A DNA stretch of 64,000 nucleotides from Cristatella mucedo (GCA_009760855.2 WPIO01000025.1:4198501-4262500), one strand, 5' to 3'. Positions 34,801 to 46,440 are shown, counted from the stretch's first letter. Notes: generated by a model not told the origin, from the sequence alone. A program made the numbers and translations.

Positions 34801-37204
34801 TAAGTTTGAAAAATCGTTAACGAGAAGCAATGACCAAAAGTTCATTCAAGGCATCATGCCTGTACAAATTTACAAATACCACGCTCAGACAAACATGCAA
34901 AAGCACACTATAAGACACTCAAGGCCATTTGTTAATATGAGCCATTGATAGTAACATGCACCGAACCATGCAGAGATAAGTATGCAAAACACGCAGGAAC
35001 AAGAAAAGACAGATTCACTGGGTCGAAGGGAAAGCCGGACCTGAAAATGCATCTTTAGAAGAGACTTGAATGGTACAGTCAGAAATCAAATTCTTGATTG
35101 ATGCAGGGATGGTGACAGAAGCCGGAAGCAAGTTTCAGACTGTGGGGGCATACGAACTGAAGGTCTTACCACCAAAAGCTTTCAACTGTGCAAGAACATC
35201 GACGACTGTCAGTCGAGGAGGCGCGTGGCAGCTTTGCTCCAAACGACAGACTCGAAGAGCTACCGACTGTTGCACCAGTTGCAGAAGATAAAGGACACAT
35301 GCCGGGAGTCCCGAATAAAGGGAAGTGTAGTAACCCAGGTGTCACAAAGGCATGGCCAAGTTTGGCTGTCGTACCCTAATCCAAATATGCCCCGATTGTG
35401 GCAATTTTCCTCAACTTAATGCAGGCCGACTTGACAATGGAGGCAAATAGCTGATCCAATGACGTTGCTTTGGAACAGCATGCTATGATTGGAGGCGGAC
35501 GTCACTAGAGTGAAGCTAGAAGAGCCAATCTTGACGATGAGGCCTGCCAACTTTGAGTGACATTCGGCTTGCCCACAACTATTCGTTGGTCTTATCGTCG
35601 TCTAGCTTCAAGAAGTTAGTGGCTATCCAAAGTGTGAACATTGCCTTTGTATGCTGCTGTATGTATGCTGCTTTGTATGCTGCTTTGTGTGCTGCTGCAA
35701 TGGAGGTAAGTGAGTCGAATGCGGAGCAAGGCTGAGAAAGGTGAAAAGATAGCTAGAGTGGTATTGTCATGGGCATAGGAATGAAAGCAAGCTTTGTGTT
35801 TGGCCACGAAATCGGCCAGAGAAAAAGTATAAATAGCAAAAGAAGGGGACCTAAGACCGAAGTACTTTAAGAGCTTTCCGAATGACCGACAGCCATTTAA
35901 ACCTACACTCCGACATCTCTCACTGAGATAGAACCTAGCCCAGTTTACTCTAAAAGGACCTGGTCGCTCATTGTGTCAAACAATCCAGATAAATCTAGGA
36001 AAACCAGCAGATAGACCATACCCTGATCAGCATTGCTCGGATGCAAATCTGCAGCAGAAAAGTTATTATGAATTGGTTAGCACTCCATCAAGACTGGAAC
36101 TTGCTAACAAGATCTGACGAACCCTAACTACCCTACTGATGAACGAGCAGAGGTACCAGCGGCTAAACAATTATTCCAGTTCATCAGATTTGGCCAGCAA
36201 GTTTAAATTGGGATTTAGAGCAAGTGTTTAGGATAAGAATTGCAGATGGGAGACTAGACGAAAGTTTATTAAGATTTCCTGATCTAATGTCGGCTTCTTA
36301 ATGAAAGGCCTGACAGAAGCTGTTTCAAAGAGGGGCAGCAACTTCAACTGTAATGAGGGACATATTTCAATATTTGTCATGATGGGCAGCAATCGGTATA
36401 TGCACCTCATAAGGACTTTTGGGACAGGTCAAGAGGACCATTGGTCTTTTTAGCTAGGGAGACAAATTTGGCAATAATTTCAATTGAGACAGGCACGAAG
36501 GAGGAGCGAAGGGAATTGAACAGTAATGTGGTGTTGCAGTCTTGCAGTGAGCCGTGATGGCATGCTAGGTAAGGCGGTTGCTTTTCACGACCTCGGTCCC
36601 GAGGTCGTTGGTTCGAATCCTGTGGTGGGCGATCCTTTATTGCCACTGCAAGCGGTGGTGATAGCTGTAAAGGCTCTTCAGTCGCAGCCGTAAAGGCTCT
36701 TCTGTCACTATACAAAAGAGGCTGATAAATCAGGGAAGACGTGATGAAGTATATAACCTAAACGCTCTGCCAAGTCACTATTTGTTTCACCGGGCAGTGT
36801 GATTGCTTGCGTTCAAATAAGATGATGTCGACCATGGACAATAACACTTTTGGGTTATTGACCTGTGATTCGACTATTTCTATTTGGCCTAAACTAAAAT
36901 GGGTCGATATGACCTACCATATCCATAAGTGCCAAGCAGTGGACAGTAAGACCGAACTTGGAGGCCTTTTGAACCCTACGTTTAGTATTCCTTGCTTTCT
37001 TTATGTCAGCAGCAAACCAAAGGACAACAAGCAGTAAAATGAAAGGCAAGGCACGAAAAGAAATTATCAGTAGGAATAATTCTTCACAGGCAGCTGGTTT
37101 GGCCCAGAGATTAAGGTCCTCGGCCGACCAAGGTCAAGGTGAATGTATCTGATGACCGAGGACGTGGGCTCGGGCCTCGTGGCATATGTGAAGCGCCTGA
37201 ATAA

Positions 37205-37286
<82 letters not shown>

Positions 37287-40200
37287 GCATCTGGAAGCCT
37301 AAATGCAGGTCATCTGTCTCGAAGGAGGAAGTGAAAACTTAACTTGTCACGGCTGGCCTTTGAAACTAGTTCTTCACGTAACGCGATAAATTAAGAGAAT
37401 GGGTCGGACATGTTGGGTTAATTTAGCAGGTAGATCGTTAAATAAAGTTTCTTATGTTCACTGCCTTATCTTTTATCTAGGTTGATCCAAAACTGCTAAT
37501 TACAGAGACTTCGTGAGAAGCTAACATAGTCACTTTTTCTGGTGTGTTGTTGTTTATGAGCAACAGCAATCTACATAGCCAAGGTGACAAAATGCTAATT
37601 ATACCTGTGTTCTGACATGGAGTCCAACAGCAGTTAAATCAATGGTAAACAGCACTTGCACAACCACTAGTAATGAGACATTAAAGCACAAATTACACTA
37701 TCAAAAAAGTAAACCAAAAAACAGCTAGTTAGGCGATTGTGTAAACTCTACACAGATGCATGGAAAATAATGTTCATCCGTCTTTTGTTGCTAATGAACT
37801 ACACAATAAGCTGATCAAATCAATTCAACAAGAGTAACACTACGCAATCATGCAGGCTGGCAGAGAACGATGATAAACCTATCACCACCAAAGATGCATT
37901 AGATACACAGTACGAATAATCATAATGTTGAGTGTGTGGTTACCAGAGTCATCAAGCAAGCACATTTGCTCACAAAGCATGGCTGTGACTTGATCTCGGG
38001 CAAATAGCTGCCTAGATCGTGCTAGGAAGTCTATAATCTATTGGAATAGGTAGAAGATTTCAATTTCTTTTCCTTGGGAATGAAGTGGGTTTTCCTAACC
38101 CCTTATACCTAAAATAGAAAATTGCTATTCTTCCACAAACATTTTCTTACGTGGTCAGGACAATGATCTTTTGAAATTCTCTAGTTTGCTATTAGACGAA
38201 GAGCAGACGTCAGGTTCCATGTAAAGAACGAGTTGAGTGGCTACTCAAATTAGTGAGTGCTAGATGGACCCATTGAAGTGTAACGATACAGATGCCTCAA
38301 GCAAACATTTTAGTTTCTTTAATTGCAGAGCAAGAGAATGGTGATTGGCCATATTACATTGACATGGCATAATAGGTTGCTTGCACAAAGCAGATGTATA
38401 TTGTTACATGTGTGGACAATCTATCCAGACAAGAAAAAAGGAGTGTGAAATCTGTTAAGATGTTCGAGGCCCACAAAGCATACTTTGGCATTTCTGGTGG
38501 GGACCAAGACAAGCCCTGGGCACCTGATTTCACATGCTAACACTGCAAGAGAGCTCGTGTAGGTAAGGTGAACAATGGCTGCTAGCTAGATTAAAATTCT
38601 TGCGCAATATTAGGTAGTTCGCAATATATTCGTAATAAGATTTTGTAATTCAGGCATTTTTATATGCTGGCACAGGAGAGAAAAGAAAGCAATACAGTTA
38701 GCTATCCTAAGAAATACGTGAGAACCGACTGACCACTTAAGTAACTGCTACTTCTGCATGGTGGACCATTCCAACCAGCAAACTGGCAAGAGTGCACCTC
38801 CAATCGCCGGTCCACACATTCCTTCATCCATCCCCCCAGTACCACACTGCCCTGAGCTTATTGTCCCCACCTTTCCAGAAAGAGATCGGCCATCTTCAGG
38901 AGGGAGCAGCAAGTCAGACAGCGGGAAGATACTGCAGATCCAAATTCCAATATCACAGATGGGGCTGAGAACTTGAGCAACAACCGCCCAGTCTCCCTTA
39001 TACCATTCCTATCAAAGACACTGGATCGGGTCGTGGCGGACCAGCTGAATTCATATATTTAAACGTCAACCTTGCTAGTAAGTTCCAGTCTGGCTTTAGA
39101 GCTAATCACTCAACAGAGTCAGCATTGCTTCGGATGTACAACGACCTACTTAGAAATGCAGACATAGGTAGAGTGTCTCTGGTTGTTTGGCTCGATCTTT
39201 CGGCAGCTTTTGATACTATCGATCACAAAATTCTTCTTGAGCGCCTCTCATCTCGCCTGGGCATCACTGGCACTGCTCTGCAATGGTTCAGGTCCTATCT
39301 CAGTGGGAGACTCCAGAGTAATGACGTGAATGGACAAAGATCATCCGAGGTACCATTGACATATGGGGTAACTCAGGGCTCAGTGCTAGGTCCGATTCTT
39401 TTCACGGTTTATACTCTCCCTCTTGCTGATGTGATCGCCAAGCACAATCTAGGTTTTCACTTCTATGCCGATGACACTCAGTTGTACCTTTGCTTTGATC
39501 CCTCCGAGCCTTCGAGCACCTCGAATTCTCTCAACTCACTTGCTGCATGTATTGATGACATCAGCACATTCTAAAACTAAACGATGATAAAACTAACTTA
39601 CTAGTTATGGGCAAACCCAGTGTGATTCACAAATTGGAAAGGCTGATGCTCAAAATTGGCTCTGCCAGCATATCTCCTGTTGAATCAGCTCGAAATCTTG
39701 GTGTCATATTCCAAAGTGACCTCACGTTCGACGACCACATCAGCTCCACAATCAAGTCTGCCTACTTTAAGCTACATAACATTGCTAAAATTCGGGCTTG
39801 TTTAGATAAGGATACCACGTCTATGTTGATCCATGCATTTGTGACGTCCCGTCATGACAGCTGTAACTCACTGCTGGTCTACCGGCATGTGAAATCAAGC
39901 GATTACAGCTGGTGCAAAACTCCGCAGCTAGGCTTGTCTGTCGTGAGCGTCACAGTTGCCACATTACTCCACTTCTCGCCGACCTGCACGGGCTCCCAGT
40001 CAAGTAACGCATCGACTTCAAGGTTTTGTTGCTCACTTTTAGGCCACTTCATTCTTTGGCTCCAGCCTATCTCTCAGATCTACTCCCCCACCAGGCCAAG
40101 CATCGTACCACCTGATTTTCGAAATCCAACAGTTTACCAATACCTCGTACAAACCTCACATCCTTTGAAGACCGTGCATTTAGCTCGTATGCTCCCAAAG

Positions 40201-43200
40201 CCTGGAACTCACTCCCGACTTACGCCACAACATCCCCTGACTTGACCACATTTAAAAAGAATTTAAAAACACACCTATTCAGGACAGCATTCAGTGGATC
40301 CCTGTGATTCGTCCTTGATGTGCTTATGCGTGCTGACACTGTGCATGCTGCCACTAACCACATTTGCATGCTGACCCTGTGCATGTCACCCCTAACCATG
40401 TTATTTATGTTGCTTTTCAAGCATGATATTACTCACCAATCAATCGCGTTTCGCTTTACAGCAAATGTAAAGCACCTAGAAAGAGATTCCTGGAGGGGGG
40501 CTTTATCAAGTGCATTATTATTATTATTACTTAACCAACCAGAAAGACCTCAACGATCTGATCAGAGACCAACAACCAAATTTTACAAAGTCTAATAATT
40601 GGCCTTTTGCAGTCAGGCTCAAGGAGTGTAATTTGTTAGGAGACAGGAGTTTAAAAAAGATCATAGAAAGTGCCACCGACTTTTTTTAACGTCTTCAGTC
40701 GGCATGATCGGCTGTGCTTCGACAACAACATAGGTCGGTCAATTCGAGGCTATAAGAATCCCCTATAACCGAAGTGAATGGAACCTATTCATAGATAAAT
40801 CATCCTGGAGTCTCAAATCCGTGCTGCTTCATAACAGGAACACGTACTCACCATGCTCTATGATCTTGCTTAGTGCATTGAAGTATGACAACTATGGCTG
40901 GGAGATCATTGGAGACTTCAATAATAAACAAAATTTCAATCAGTATCATTCCTCGTGGGGTTCCAAAGCAGTTTCACAAAGTTTTCTTGTTTTCTTTGCC
41001 TAAGGGACAGCCTAGACACTATGGCACACTATTGCAAAAGTAACTGGCCACAGTGGACTGAGTTCTCAGATGAGAACAGCATCACGTGGACGTCACCGGC
41101 AGACCCTGGGAGGGTGCTGATGCGAACTTTGTTCATTAAGTTAGGCCTCATCAAGCAACTTTTCACGGCTCGGTGAGTCAGCAGCTTCCAAGTACCTCCA
41201 AGATGTTTTTCCACAGCTCTCCAAGGTAAAAGTCAAAGCTGGTATTTTTGTCAGATCACAGATAAAGAAGAGCATAGCACGTGACGAATTTGCCAAGAAG
41301 CTGAACAGGACGGACAAAGCAGCCTGGAACAGTTTTACTACAGGCGTTCAAAACTTTCATGGGGCAATCACAGGCCGAAAACTATGAGCAGCTGGCTCGG
41401 GCTCTCATACAAGAATAAGCCAAATGGGATGGAAAGGTCTCCCAAAGTCTATATCCTTGATGCTCATCTTGACAAATTCAAAGGGAACACGGGCACTTAC
41501 TCAGTCGAGCAAGGAGTGTGCTTTCACCGGGATATACTGGACTTTTAACGTTGCTACCAAGGGCAGTATAGCAAAAACATGATGGGGGACTGTGTTTGGG
41601 GCTTCTTCAAGAAAACGATTTGCTGTATGGCCGCAAATCTAGAACATCTACTCCTTTCTGGACAATTTTGAGTGGTCGTTTACAGTGACTCCAGAGTAAA
41701 TACGTGTTCATTTTTTATTCATTCGCTGTTCTTTCTAAATTTGAACCAAACGATGTGACGTCAGTTGTCTAAATGGAAATGGGTTCATTTCAAGTTAAAC
41801 ACTGTCCTGGTCACAAAAGCAAAGTTTCTAGGGAACAATGGCCATTTTCTATACTTTTGAGGCATTAGCAAACAGGACCTATAAGGTGAGGAAAAATGCA
41901 TTACAGTGTAGTTTAACTTAATCCACTGCCGATGCAAAACGCATTTGTAAACTAGGAGACAACCAGCCAACCAATAACAACAAAGCTGCATGAAGCTACA
42001 GTATATTTCATACGAAGTCAACTCATCTGCCACTGATATGCAAGATGATTCTCTATTGCTTAACTTCTATGATCATAACATAGTAATTTTGATAAAGACA
42101 GTAAGTTGCTCAAATTGAATATGGCTGCAAGACTGCAAAAGTGAGTAATAGTCACATGCCATTAAGTACGAAACACGAAGCCGAGAAACTTTTGGGCTAC
42201 GAGTGAAAGCAAAAATGATGGGCAGGCAATACCGGCCAAGATCAGTCACCTGACCGTCAAAATTCGCATTAAGTGTGAATACCATTGCTTTGCAAGATGC
42301 AATAAGAAGCACTCTTCCTAATATTCTCAAGGCCTTGACCCCGTGCAAGTATTACTACTAATACTGAGTATATATGTCAATATCGGTAAACTGGCCTGGA
42401 CTATTGGCAATGCTTACACCTACATCAGTCAAACAGGCGCCAACTTATTCTTAATGAGCCTTTCCATGCAGGCTGACACGGATCCAAAGACACTTACTCA
42501 ATGTCCCGCCGCCCCAAGCAGCCTCTCAAGAGGATGCATAACAAGGACGTCAGCGTCTCAGAGCCCTCGGGTGTTGCTGACAAGAGAATGGATTCCTCGA
42601 GCTCCTACCACAAAAAAACACCAGCTCGGTATCAATGTAAGGCATCAATTGCGCAAACCTCGCACGAAGTATTTATGCACATCAGGCCGTCATGACAAGA
42701 AGTACTGGACTGACAAAGTAAACACCAATTTCAACCAAACGGTCAATATCATAAAAGTTGGAAAAGATGACAAAGGAACCTTCATATTAATCTCATATCA
42801 GGAAACCAACAAATTCACCATTCAATACATGACCTCAAATCCTTTGGAGACCGTGCATTTAGTTTGTATGCTCCCAAAGCCTGGAACTCTCTCCCGACTT
42901 GCGTCAGAACATTCCCTGACTTGACCACATTTAAAAAGAACCTAAAAACACACCTATTCAGGACAGCATTTAGTGGGTCCCTGTGATTCGTCCTTGATGT
43001 GCTTATGCGTGCTGACAATGTGCATGCTGCCACTAACCACATTTGCATGCTGACCCTGTGCATGTCACCCCTAACCATGTTATTAATTTTGTTTGTTTTT
43101 CAAGCATGATATTACTCACCATTCAATTGCATTTCCCTTTGCAGCAAATGTAAAGCACCTAGAGAGATTGAGTTCTCTGAGGGCACTTTATAAAGTGCAT

Positions 43201-44484
43201 TATTATTATTATTATTTATTATTATTATTATGACGATGTGAAGCTGCACATACTGGCCAAGACAACTCTGGGCTATCACTAGTACGACATGACCTTGCTA
43301 AGACAATGTGTCGAATTTAGCTCGAATCCTTTCCCAAGAAACTGCCAGATCTCCTACACAGCCTTAAACTCCTACGACTTCCCACAGTAATAACATTGCA
43401 GTCTGCATGTAGCACCTGCTGTGACAAGACCAAGGAAAAACAAGTCCTATATAGGGCCGTTCCCTACTCAAAACACAAAAAGTATATTGGAAAGGCTCCA
43501 CTGAAACGGAAAGAGTGCAAAACCGGTTGGCTCTATTACATGCTCTGGCATAATGAGCAGTCGTGACGAGTTTAGATACATTCTGCAGCTAACACAGCTT
43601 GATCCGCACGACGTATGGCGAGCCAGCAGGACCGACAACCCTGCACAAATAATTTAATTCAATCAAAACGTATCTAACCAAGAAGGTACGGTCCAGTCGC
43701 AGAATCACATTAGAGAGCCGGTTTGCACAGTATACCTGGGGTCTTAGCCCAGGGGGAGGTGCTTGCTCTTCCCGATCCAGGCCGTGAGTTCAAGCTCTGC
43801 AGTGAGTAATCCTTTATTGCTCGTTGCAAGTGGCGGTGCTAGCCTTTAAGGCTCTTCTGCCTCTAAGCAAATGAGGCTGTTGAATCAGCCCCGCTCTCAT
43901 GCAGTGGATTGCTAAGCAAAAAGGTCGACATCCTCGCTCTCTTCGCACACTGAAATCAGATTATCTGCTAAGCTTCCAGTGTTTGGCTCGGGTGTATCTA
44001 CTCGGCATAGACGAAAGGGGATATACCTGGCCGGAGGTACAGCTAAAGGAGCACAATATACCAAGCGGTAAGAAAAAAGGCATCGGTTAAAATGGCGCCG
44101 CAGTGCGGACATGAAAGCCATAACAGGGGTCCGCCACGTGCGGATTTTATATGGTCTCAATTTCAATTTCATGAAGATGTTTACCGGTTGGTAGGCAACG
44201 CACTAAAATAGCCAGCGACCGCCTGTGGGCGCTCTCTCGAGCGCATGAACCTGTACGAGTACCCGTAAGGCGGGACTCCAAGTTCAAAGCCTCACCTCTA
44301 TATCGAACTCGGGTAGTTTGAGAGGCTCTCTGAACACTTGGCAAAAGAACGCGATAGACGGTACTTCCCACCACGATCGCAGCTCTGCAAAAAATTGACA
44401 GCGGCGGTTAAAAGGCAAGGTGGGTATTACCTGCCGGCGGCAAAAATATAAATGATCATTAAAAACAAACAACTAACCGTCCAT
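22010..44484 (-). CDS. CECR2: CECR2-type bromodomain chromatin-remodelling subunit
   Basis: CECR2 partners the ISWI ATPases SMARCA5 or SMARCA1 in the CERF nucleosome remodeller. Supported minus-strand exons: 44484-44478, 44384-44296, 34690-34507, 34280-34126, 31857-31762, 30020-29831, 29712-29623, 29480-29342, 29232-29103, 28165-28095, 28001-27910, 27385-27259, 23651-23554, 23446-22010. Phases agree except for a gap after the second exon, where one or two exons are missing (candidate at 37944-38007). The order matches the family: [53 protein letters not shown]; a Lys-rich stretch; [18 protein letters not shown]; a Glu/Arg-rich coiled coil; then the bromodomain. The bromodomain has the WPF shelf, YYTVILKPMDLS and the acetyl-lysine-binding Asn in QLYNG. 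The final exon adds 478 Ala/Ser/Pro-rich residues with Gln runs. The intron at 29233-29341 has a GC donor (AAG/GCAAGC). The introns are full of transposons. Confidence 0.93.
24600..26870 (+). mobile_element. Fossil of an unclassified invertebrate element, copy 1
   Basis: This copy is collinear with 38060-41850, judged by eye at roughly 70-75% identity. Its protein relics include [20 protein letters not shown] and [14 protein letters not shown]. They resemble a protein I recall as recurrent in invertebrate genomes, with the signature WRLFIDSSKRSLKAVLLHNG. I do not know its formal superfamily. The copy is old and carries many breaks. It lies in a CECR2 intron, antisense to that gene, and no terminal repeats could be set. 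Confidence 0.7.
26995..27075 (+). mobile_element. LINE-1fam 3' stub without terminal repeat
   Basis: TTTACAGCAAATGTAAAGCG is followed by CCTAGAGAGAGATTAAGTT, where the copy stops inside the hairpin and lacks the second arm and (TTA)n. Confidence 0.75.
28726..28818. repeat. (TA)n microsatellite
   Basis: About 45 TA units in a CECR2 intron, between the exons at 28165 and 29103. Confidence 0.97.
30468..31152. repeat. Long inverted repeat, two ~285 bp arms
   Basis: The left arm 30468-30757 and right arm 30872-31152 are reverse complements over their whole length with scattered mismatches (estimated about 80% identity). Shared blocks include GTGCCTTGTAAATTCCAT, ATGTCTGCAGCTTGTTG and GAAGCAACACATCTACAAAT. 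The spacer is 114 bp. The repeat lies inside the CECR2 intron 30021-31761, so the pre-mRNA could fold into a long imperfect duplex. It may be a foldback-type transposon or an inverted duplication. No coding potential was recognised. Confidence 0.88.
31205..31350 (+). mobile_element. SINE1 copy, 5' truncated
   Basis: Retains the segment from CGCCCCGACAAAGGTCTGAC through GGGCTCGAGCCC and the tail GTACCTGAATAGGGATTAAG. The first part of the tRNA-like head is missing. It abuts a SINE2 copy in opposite orientation. Confidence 0.85.
31362..31490 (-). mobile_element. SINE2 copy
   Basis: On the plus strand AGCAGAAGAGCCTTAACGGC, GGCAGTGGGCAATAAAGGAT and GAACTCGAACCCACGACC appear in reverse SINE2 order. 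This uninterrupted copy defines the site hit by LINE stubs in the 4.5 and 47.6 kb copies. Confidence 0.88.
32210..32345 (-). mobile_element. SINE2 copy
   Basis: AGCAAAAGAGCCTTAACGGC, then TTGCAATAAAGAATCGCCCA, then a worn B-box region and GGCCACCTTACCTCCTGGGC, all in reverse order of SINE2. Located in a CECR2 intron. Confidence 0.85.
32346..34125. other. CECR2 intron with nothing identified
   Basis: AT-rich intronic sequence between the exons ending at 34126 and starting at 31857. A short TA-rich run lies near 33620-33645. I saw no exon, SINE or LINE match. Confidence 0.5.
34739..36420 (-). mobile_element. Old, rearranged LINE remnants (LINE-1fam relative)
   Basis: The minus strand begins near 36420 with [20 protein letters not shown], matching the IRPLLKKPGLDPENLSNYRP block that opens the LINE reverse transcriptase. 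The 3' end near 34739 has (TAATAA)n and TATAGCACCCTAAAAGAACC, a diverged hairpin tail. Between them, 36140-36235 reads as LINE on the plus strand ([12 protein letters not shown]), while 36060-36120 reads on the minus strand. It is therefore a mosaic or an inverted insertion. Located in a CECR2 intron. Confidence 0.65.
36545..36735 (+). mobile_element. SINE2 copy
   Basis: GCCGTGATGGCATGCTAGGT head, GGTTCGAATCC B box, ATCCTTTATTGCCACTGCAA body, and an end with a short internal duplication of the GTAAAGGCTCTTC segment. Located in a CECR2 intron. Confidence 0.9.
37088..37210 (+). mobile_element. SINE1 copy whose tail has become a TA run
   Basis: GCAGCTGGTTTGGCCCAGAG head, GGGCTCGGGCCTCGTGGCAT B-box region and GTGAAGCGCCTGAATAAAGA. 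At that point the copy passes straight into (TA)n. An extra ~20 bp sits between the A-box and B-box regions. Confidence 0.85.
37207..37283. repeat. (TA)n microsatellite joined to a SINE1 tail
   Basis: About 38 TA units directly continue the SINE1 tail in a CECR2 intron. Confidence 0.95.
37944..38007 (-). CDS. Candidate missing CECR2 exon
   Basis: After a TCTAGGCAG acceptor the minus strand reads [20 protein letters not shown] and then a TCTG/GTAACC donor. The R-D-x-V and C-L-L residues keep the same spacing as RDDVEFISDLIACLL in human CECR2. The start phase fits the preceding exon (44296), but the end phase does not fit the next known exon (34690). A further small exon would therefore be needed, and this call remains tentative. 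Confidence 0.35.
38060..41850 (+). mobile_element. Fossil of the same unclassified element, copy 2, split by a LINE
   Basis: Collinear with 24600-26870. It carries [20 protein letters not shown] near 40770-40830 and [13 protein letters not shown] near 41300, the same family signatures. It is broken in several places and old. A LINE occupies 38966-40535 in its middle: the flanks GATGGGGCTGAGA and CCAGAAAGACCTCAACGATC are continuous in copy 1. Both copies are antisense within CECR2 introns. Confidence 0.72.
38966..40535 (+). mobile_element. LINE-1fam (CR1/L2-like) copy, 5' truncated, ~1.57 kb
   Basis: This is a non-LTR retrotransposon reverse transcriptase. The element starts within the RT at [17 protein letters not shown]. 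It continues through [34 protein letters not shown] and the catalytic FYADDTQLY (near 39460), and ends with the family's C-terminal LPADLHG and PKPGTHSRL region. The 3' UTR, hairpin tail and (TTA)n follow. Two long frames remain (39125-39574 and 39607-40245), separated by a stop at 39572-39574 and small frame changes, so it is not intact. The endonuclease domain is absent because of 5' truncation. It is inserted in copy 2 of the unclassified element. Confidence 0.92.
42370..42790. other. Unidentified stretch with open frames
   Basis: Two overlapping plus-strand frames (one from 42343 of 193 codons, one from 42501 of 64 codons) cross this part of a CECR2 intron. The larger runs into LINE 3' sequence at its end, so it is not a gene. 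The rest matches nothing I recognise. Confidence 0.4.
42815..43235 (+). mobile_element. LINE-1fam 3' end with ORF2 C-terminus
   Basis: Begins in the region coding SNPLETVHL and [14 protein letters not shown], then CACCTATTCAGGACAGCATT, the 3' UTR, the hairpin tail AAGCACCTAGAGAGATTGAG and (TTA)n. Confidence 0.88.
43735..43900 (+). mobile_element. SINE2 copy, diverged
   Basis: The body AATCCTTTATTGCTCGTTGC and the end AAGGCTCTTCTGCCTCTAAG then AATGAGGCTGTTGAATCAGC match SINE2. The head and B box (GAGTTCAAGCTC) are altered. Confidence 0.78.
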
Positions 44485-45345
44485 AATTCCAACAGTCTGG
44501 CGGTGGTGGACCCACGGCCGCGAAACTGTAAAATAATCACGATATCCCTTCGGTAGCGAAGTCGGCAGATAGCGGCGCTACAGCGGAGGGCAAGGAGAAC
44601 CCTAGAACTGTTTAGTAGGCCGCTATTGGACAAGAGCCTATACCGATATCGCGCTAAAAATTGATCACTGGATCTAATAAAATTAATAAAATATAATTAT
44701 ATTCAATGCTTGAGGCTTTATTTAAGGATAAATTATCTCGTTTAAATGTGTGATCTAACGACAGCCCGAGCTTAAATCTGGCAACACTTGTTCCGGTGCA
44801 TGTTTCCGGAAATTTGCCCGTCGGTACAAGATAGCTCTTGGAGCCGTACGGTGTGCTCTGGAACTGTGACGTATTTAAGTAACACTCTGAAGAGATCGAA
44901 ACTCTTTCCTCGTGTTAACCGTTTGCGCTTAGGGCCGGCTAGATATGACGACTGGGTTTCGGTGAAATCGATATGACCCCCCTCCTAAGGCAGTTTTGCT
45001 GGCAACCTCGTCTACTTGACCAACTCGCTGTCTTCCGCGTTTTCTCCAGCTAAATTTCCTAATCTTGCATGTAAAATGAGTCATTATTTACGGCAGTTAT
45101 GAAACGTTCTCCTCGAGTCTCGAGAACCAGCTTCGTCATCGTTTCTAGATGCCTTGTAAGGCGACTACGACGAGGCTCCCCGGCAAGTACCTAGCGAGGT
45201 CTCCCTCAGGGCGCGCGCAGACCTTCTGCTTACTCTGTGCATTGATGAATACTAAGTCCACCTAGCGAATAAGAGTAGGCGAGACGTTGCAGCAGGTTAT
45301 TGTCACGTGACTGGATCGCTTCAGCCATGCGTCTGCAAAAGTCTT

Positions 45346-45745
45346 GGGCAATAATAATAATGCACTTGATAAAGCGCCTTCAGATAACCCAATCTCTTTC
45401 TAGGCGCTTTACATTTGCTGCAAAGGGAAACGCGATTGAATGGTGAGTAATATCATGCTTGATAAACAGCATGAATAACATGGTTAGGAGTGACATGCAC
45501 AGGGTCAGCATGCAAATGTGGTTAGTGGCAGTATGCACAGTGTCAGCATGCATAAGCACATGAAGGACGAATCGCAGGGACCCACTAAATGCTGTGCTGA
45601 GTAGGTGTGTTTTTAAGTTCTTTTTAAATGTGGTCAAGTCAGGGGATGTTCTGACGCAAGTCGGGAGGGGGTTCCAGGTTTTGGGAGCATCCGATGCCGA
45701 TCTTACACCAGCGGTAACTATGACCGAATCCGTAAAGATAATGCC
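45346..45745 (-). mobile_element. LINE-1fam 3' end with ORF2 C-terminus
   Basis: The minus strand reads [20 protein letters not shown] then [19 protein letters not shown], followed by the 3' UTR, the hairpin tail and (TTA)n. The protein end matches the copies at 40.2 and 49.6 kb. Confidence 0.9.
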
Positions 45746-46102
45746 TAGGCTATACCGCCTTAGCAATAGCGCCGCTTATGCCTAATCTGCACGTTTGAGG
45801 GCAGCCTGTAATAAGTACCCTCGTGCCACTCATTTAGGTGCTGGTTCATGGCAGACCGTGCGGTATTGATGGAAGTAGATGTCTTTCATAGCTACTACTT
45901 GCTCGACTGCTATCCTATTCTTGTTTCGAAGTCACTTGTGCTTGCTGTGTACTTACAATACTCAAAATATAACAACTAATTATCCATAAGATTTGCTGGA
46001 GCTATGTGCATTTTCTTGGTCGTTGTGAATTTGAAAATTCATCAGTGCCTTTTTCTAACGCTTGCAGCATTCTGATGGCAAAGAGAATGCAAAGCATTGA
46101 CT

Positions 46103-46440
46103 ATAATAATAATGCATTTGCATGACGCCACCAGAGAACTTGATCTCTTTCAAGGCACTTTACATGCGGTGTAAAGGAAGAATGACCGTATGGCTTGTGT
46201 TAGCAAGCGATGTGTCAACGCGGATTACATGGTTAGTGTAAACGTTCGCAGTCCCAGCACACATAAGTATGCAAAGAACCAAATTACAAGGACTCTGCAA
46301 ATGCAGTGAGAAAGATGTGCGTATTTAGCTTTATTTTAAATATCGTCCAGTCAGGGGTTTTGAAGTCAGTCGGGAGTGAGATCGAGGCTCCGGGAGCATA
46401 TGAAGTGAAGGCTCGGTCTCTCTAGGATTTGGGGTTGGTT
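46103..46440 (-). mobile_element. LINE-1fam 3' end, diverged subfamily
   Basis: ACCAGAGAACTTGATCTCTT, then GCACTTTACATGCGGTGTAA and GTCAGTCGGGAGTGAGATCG follow the reversed order of the LINE 3' region, but with more substitutions than the other copies. Confidence 0.72.

Noticed and set aside
42343-42924. 193-codon plus-strand frame
   Set aside because: Its last third is LINE-1fam 3' coding sequence and the rest lacks any recognisable domain.
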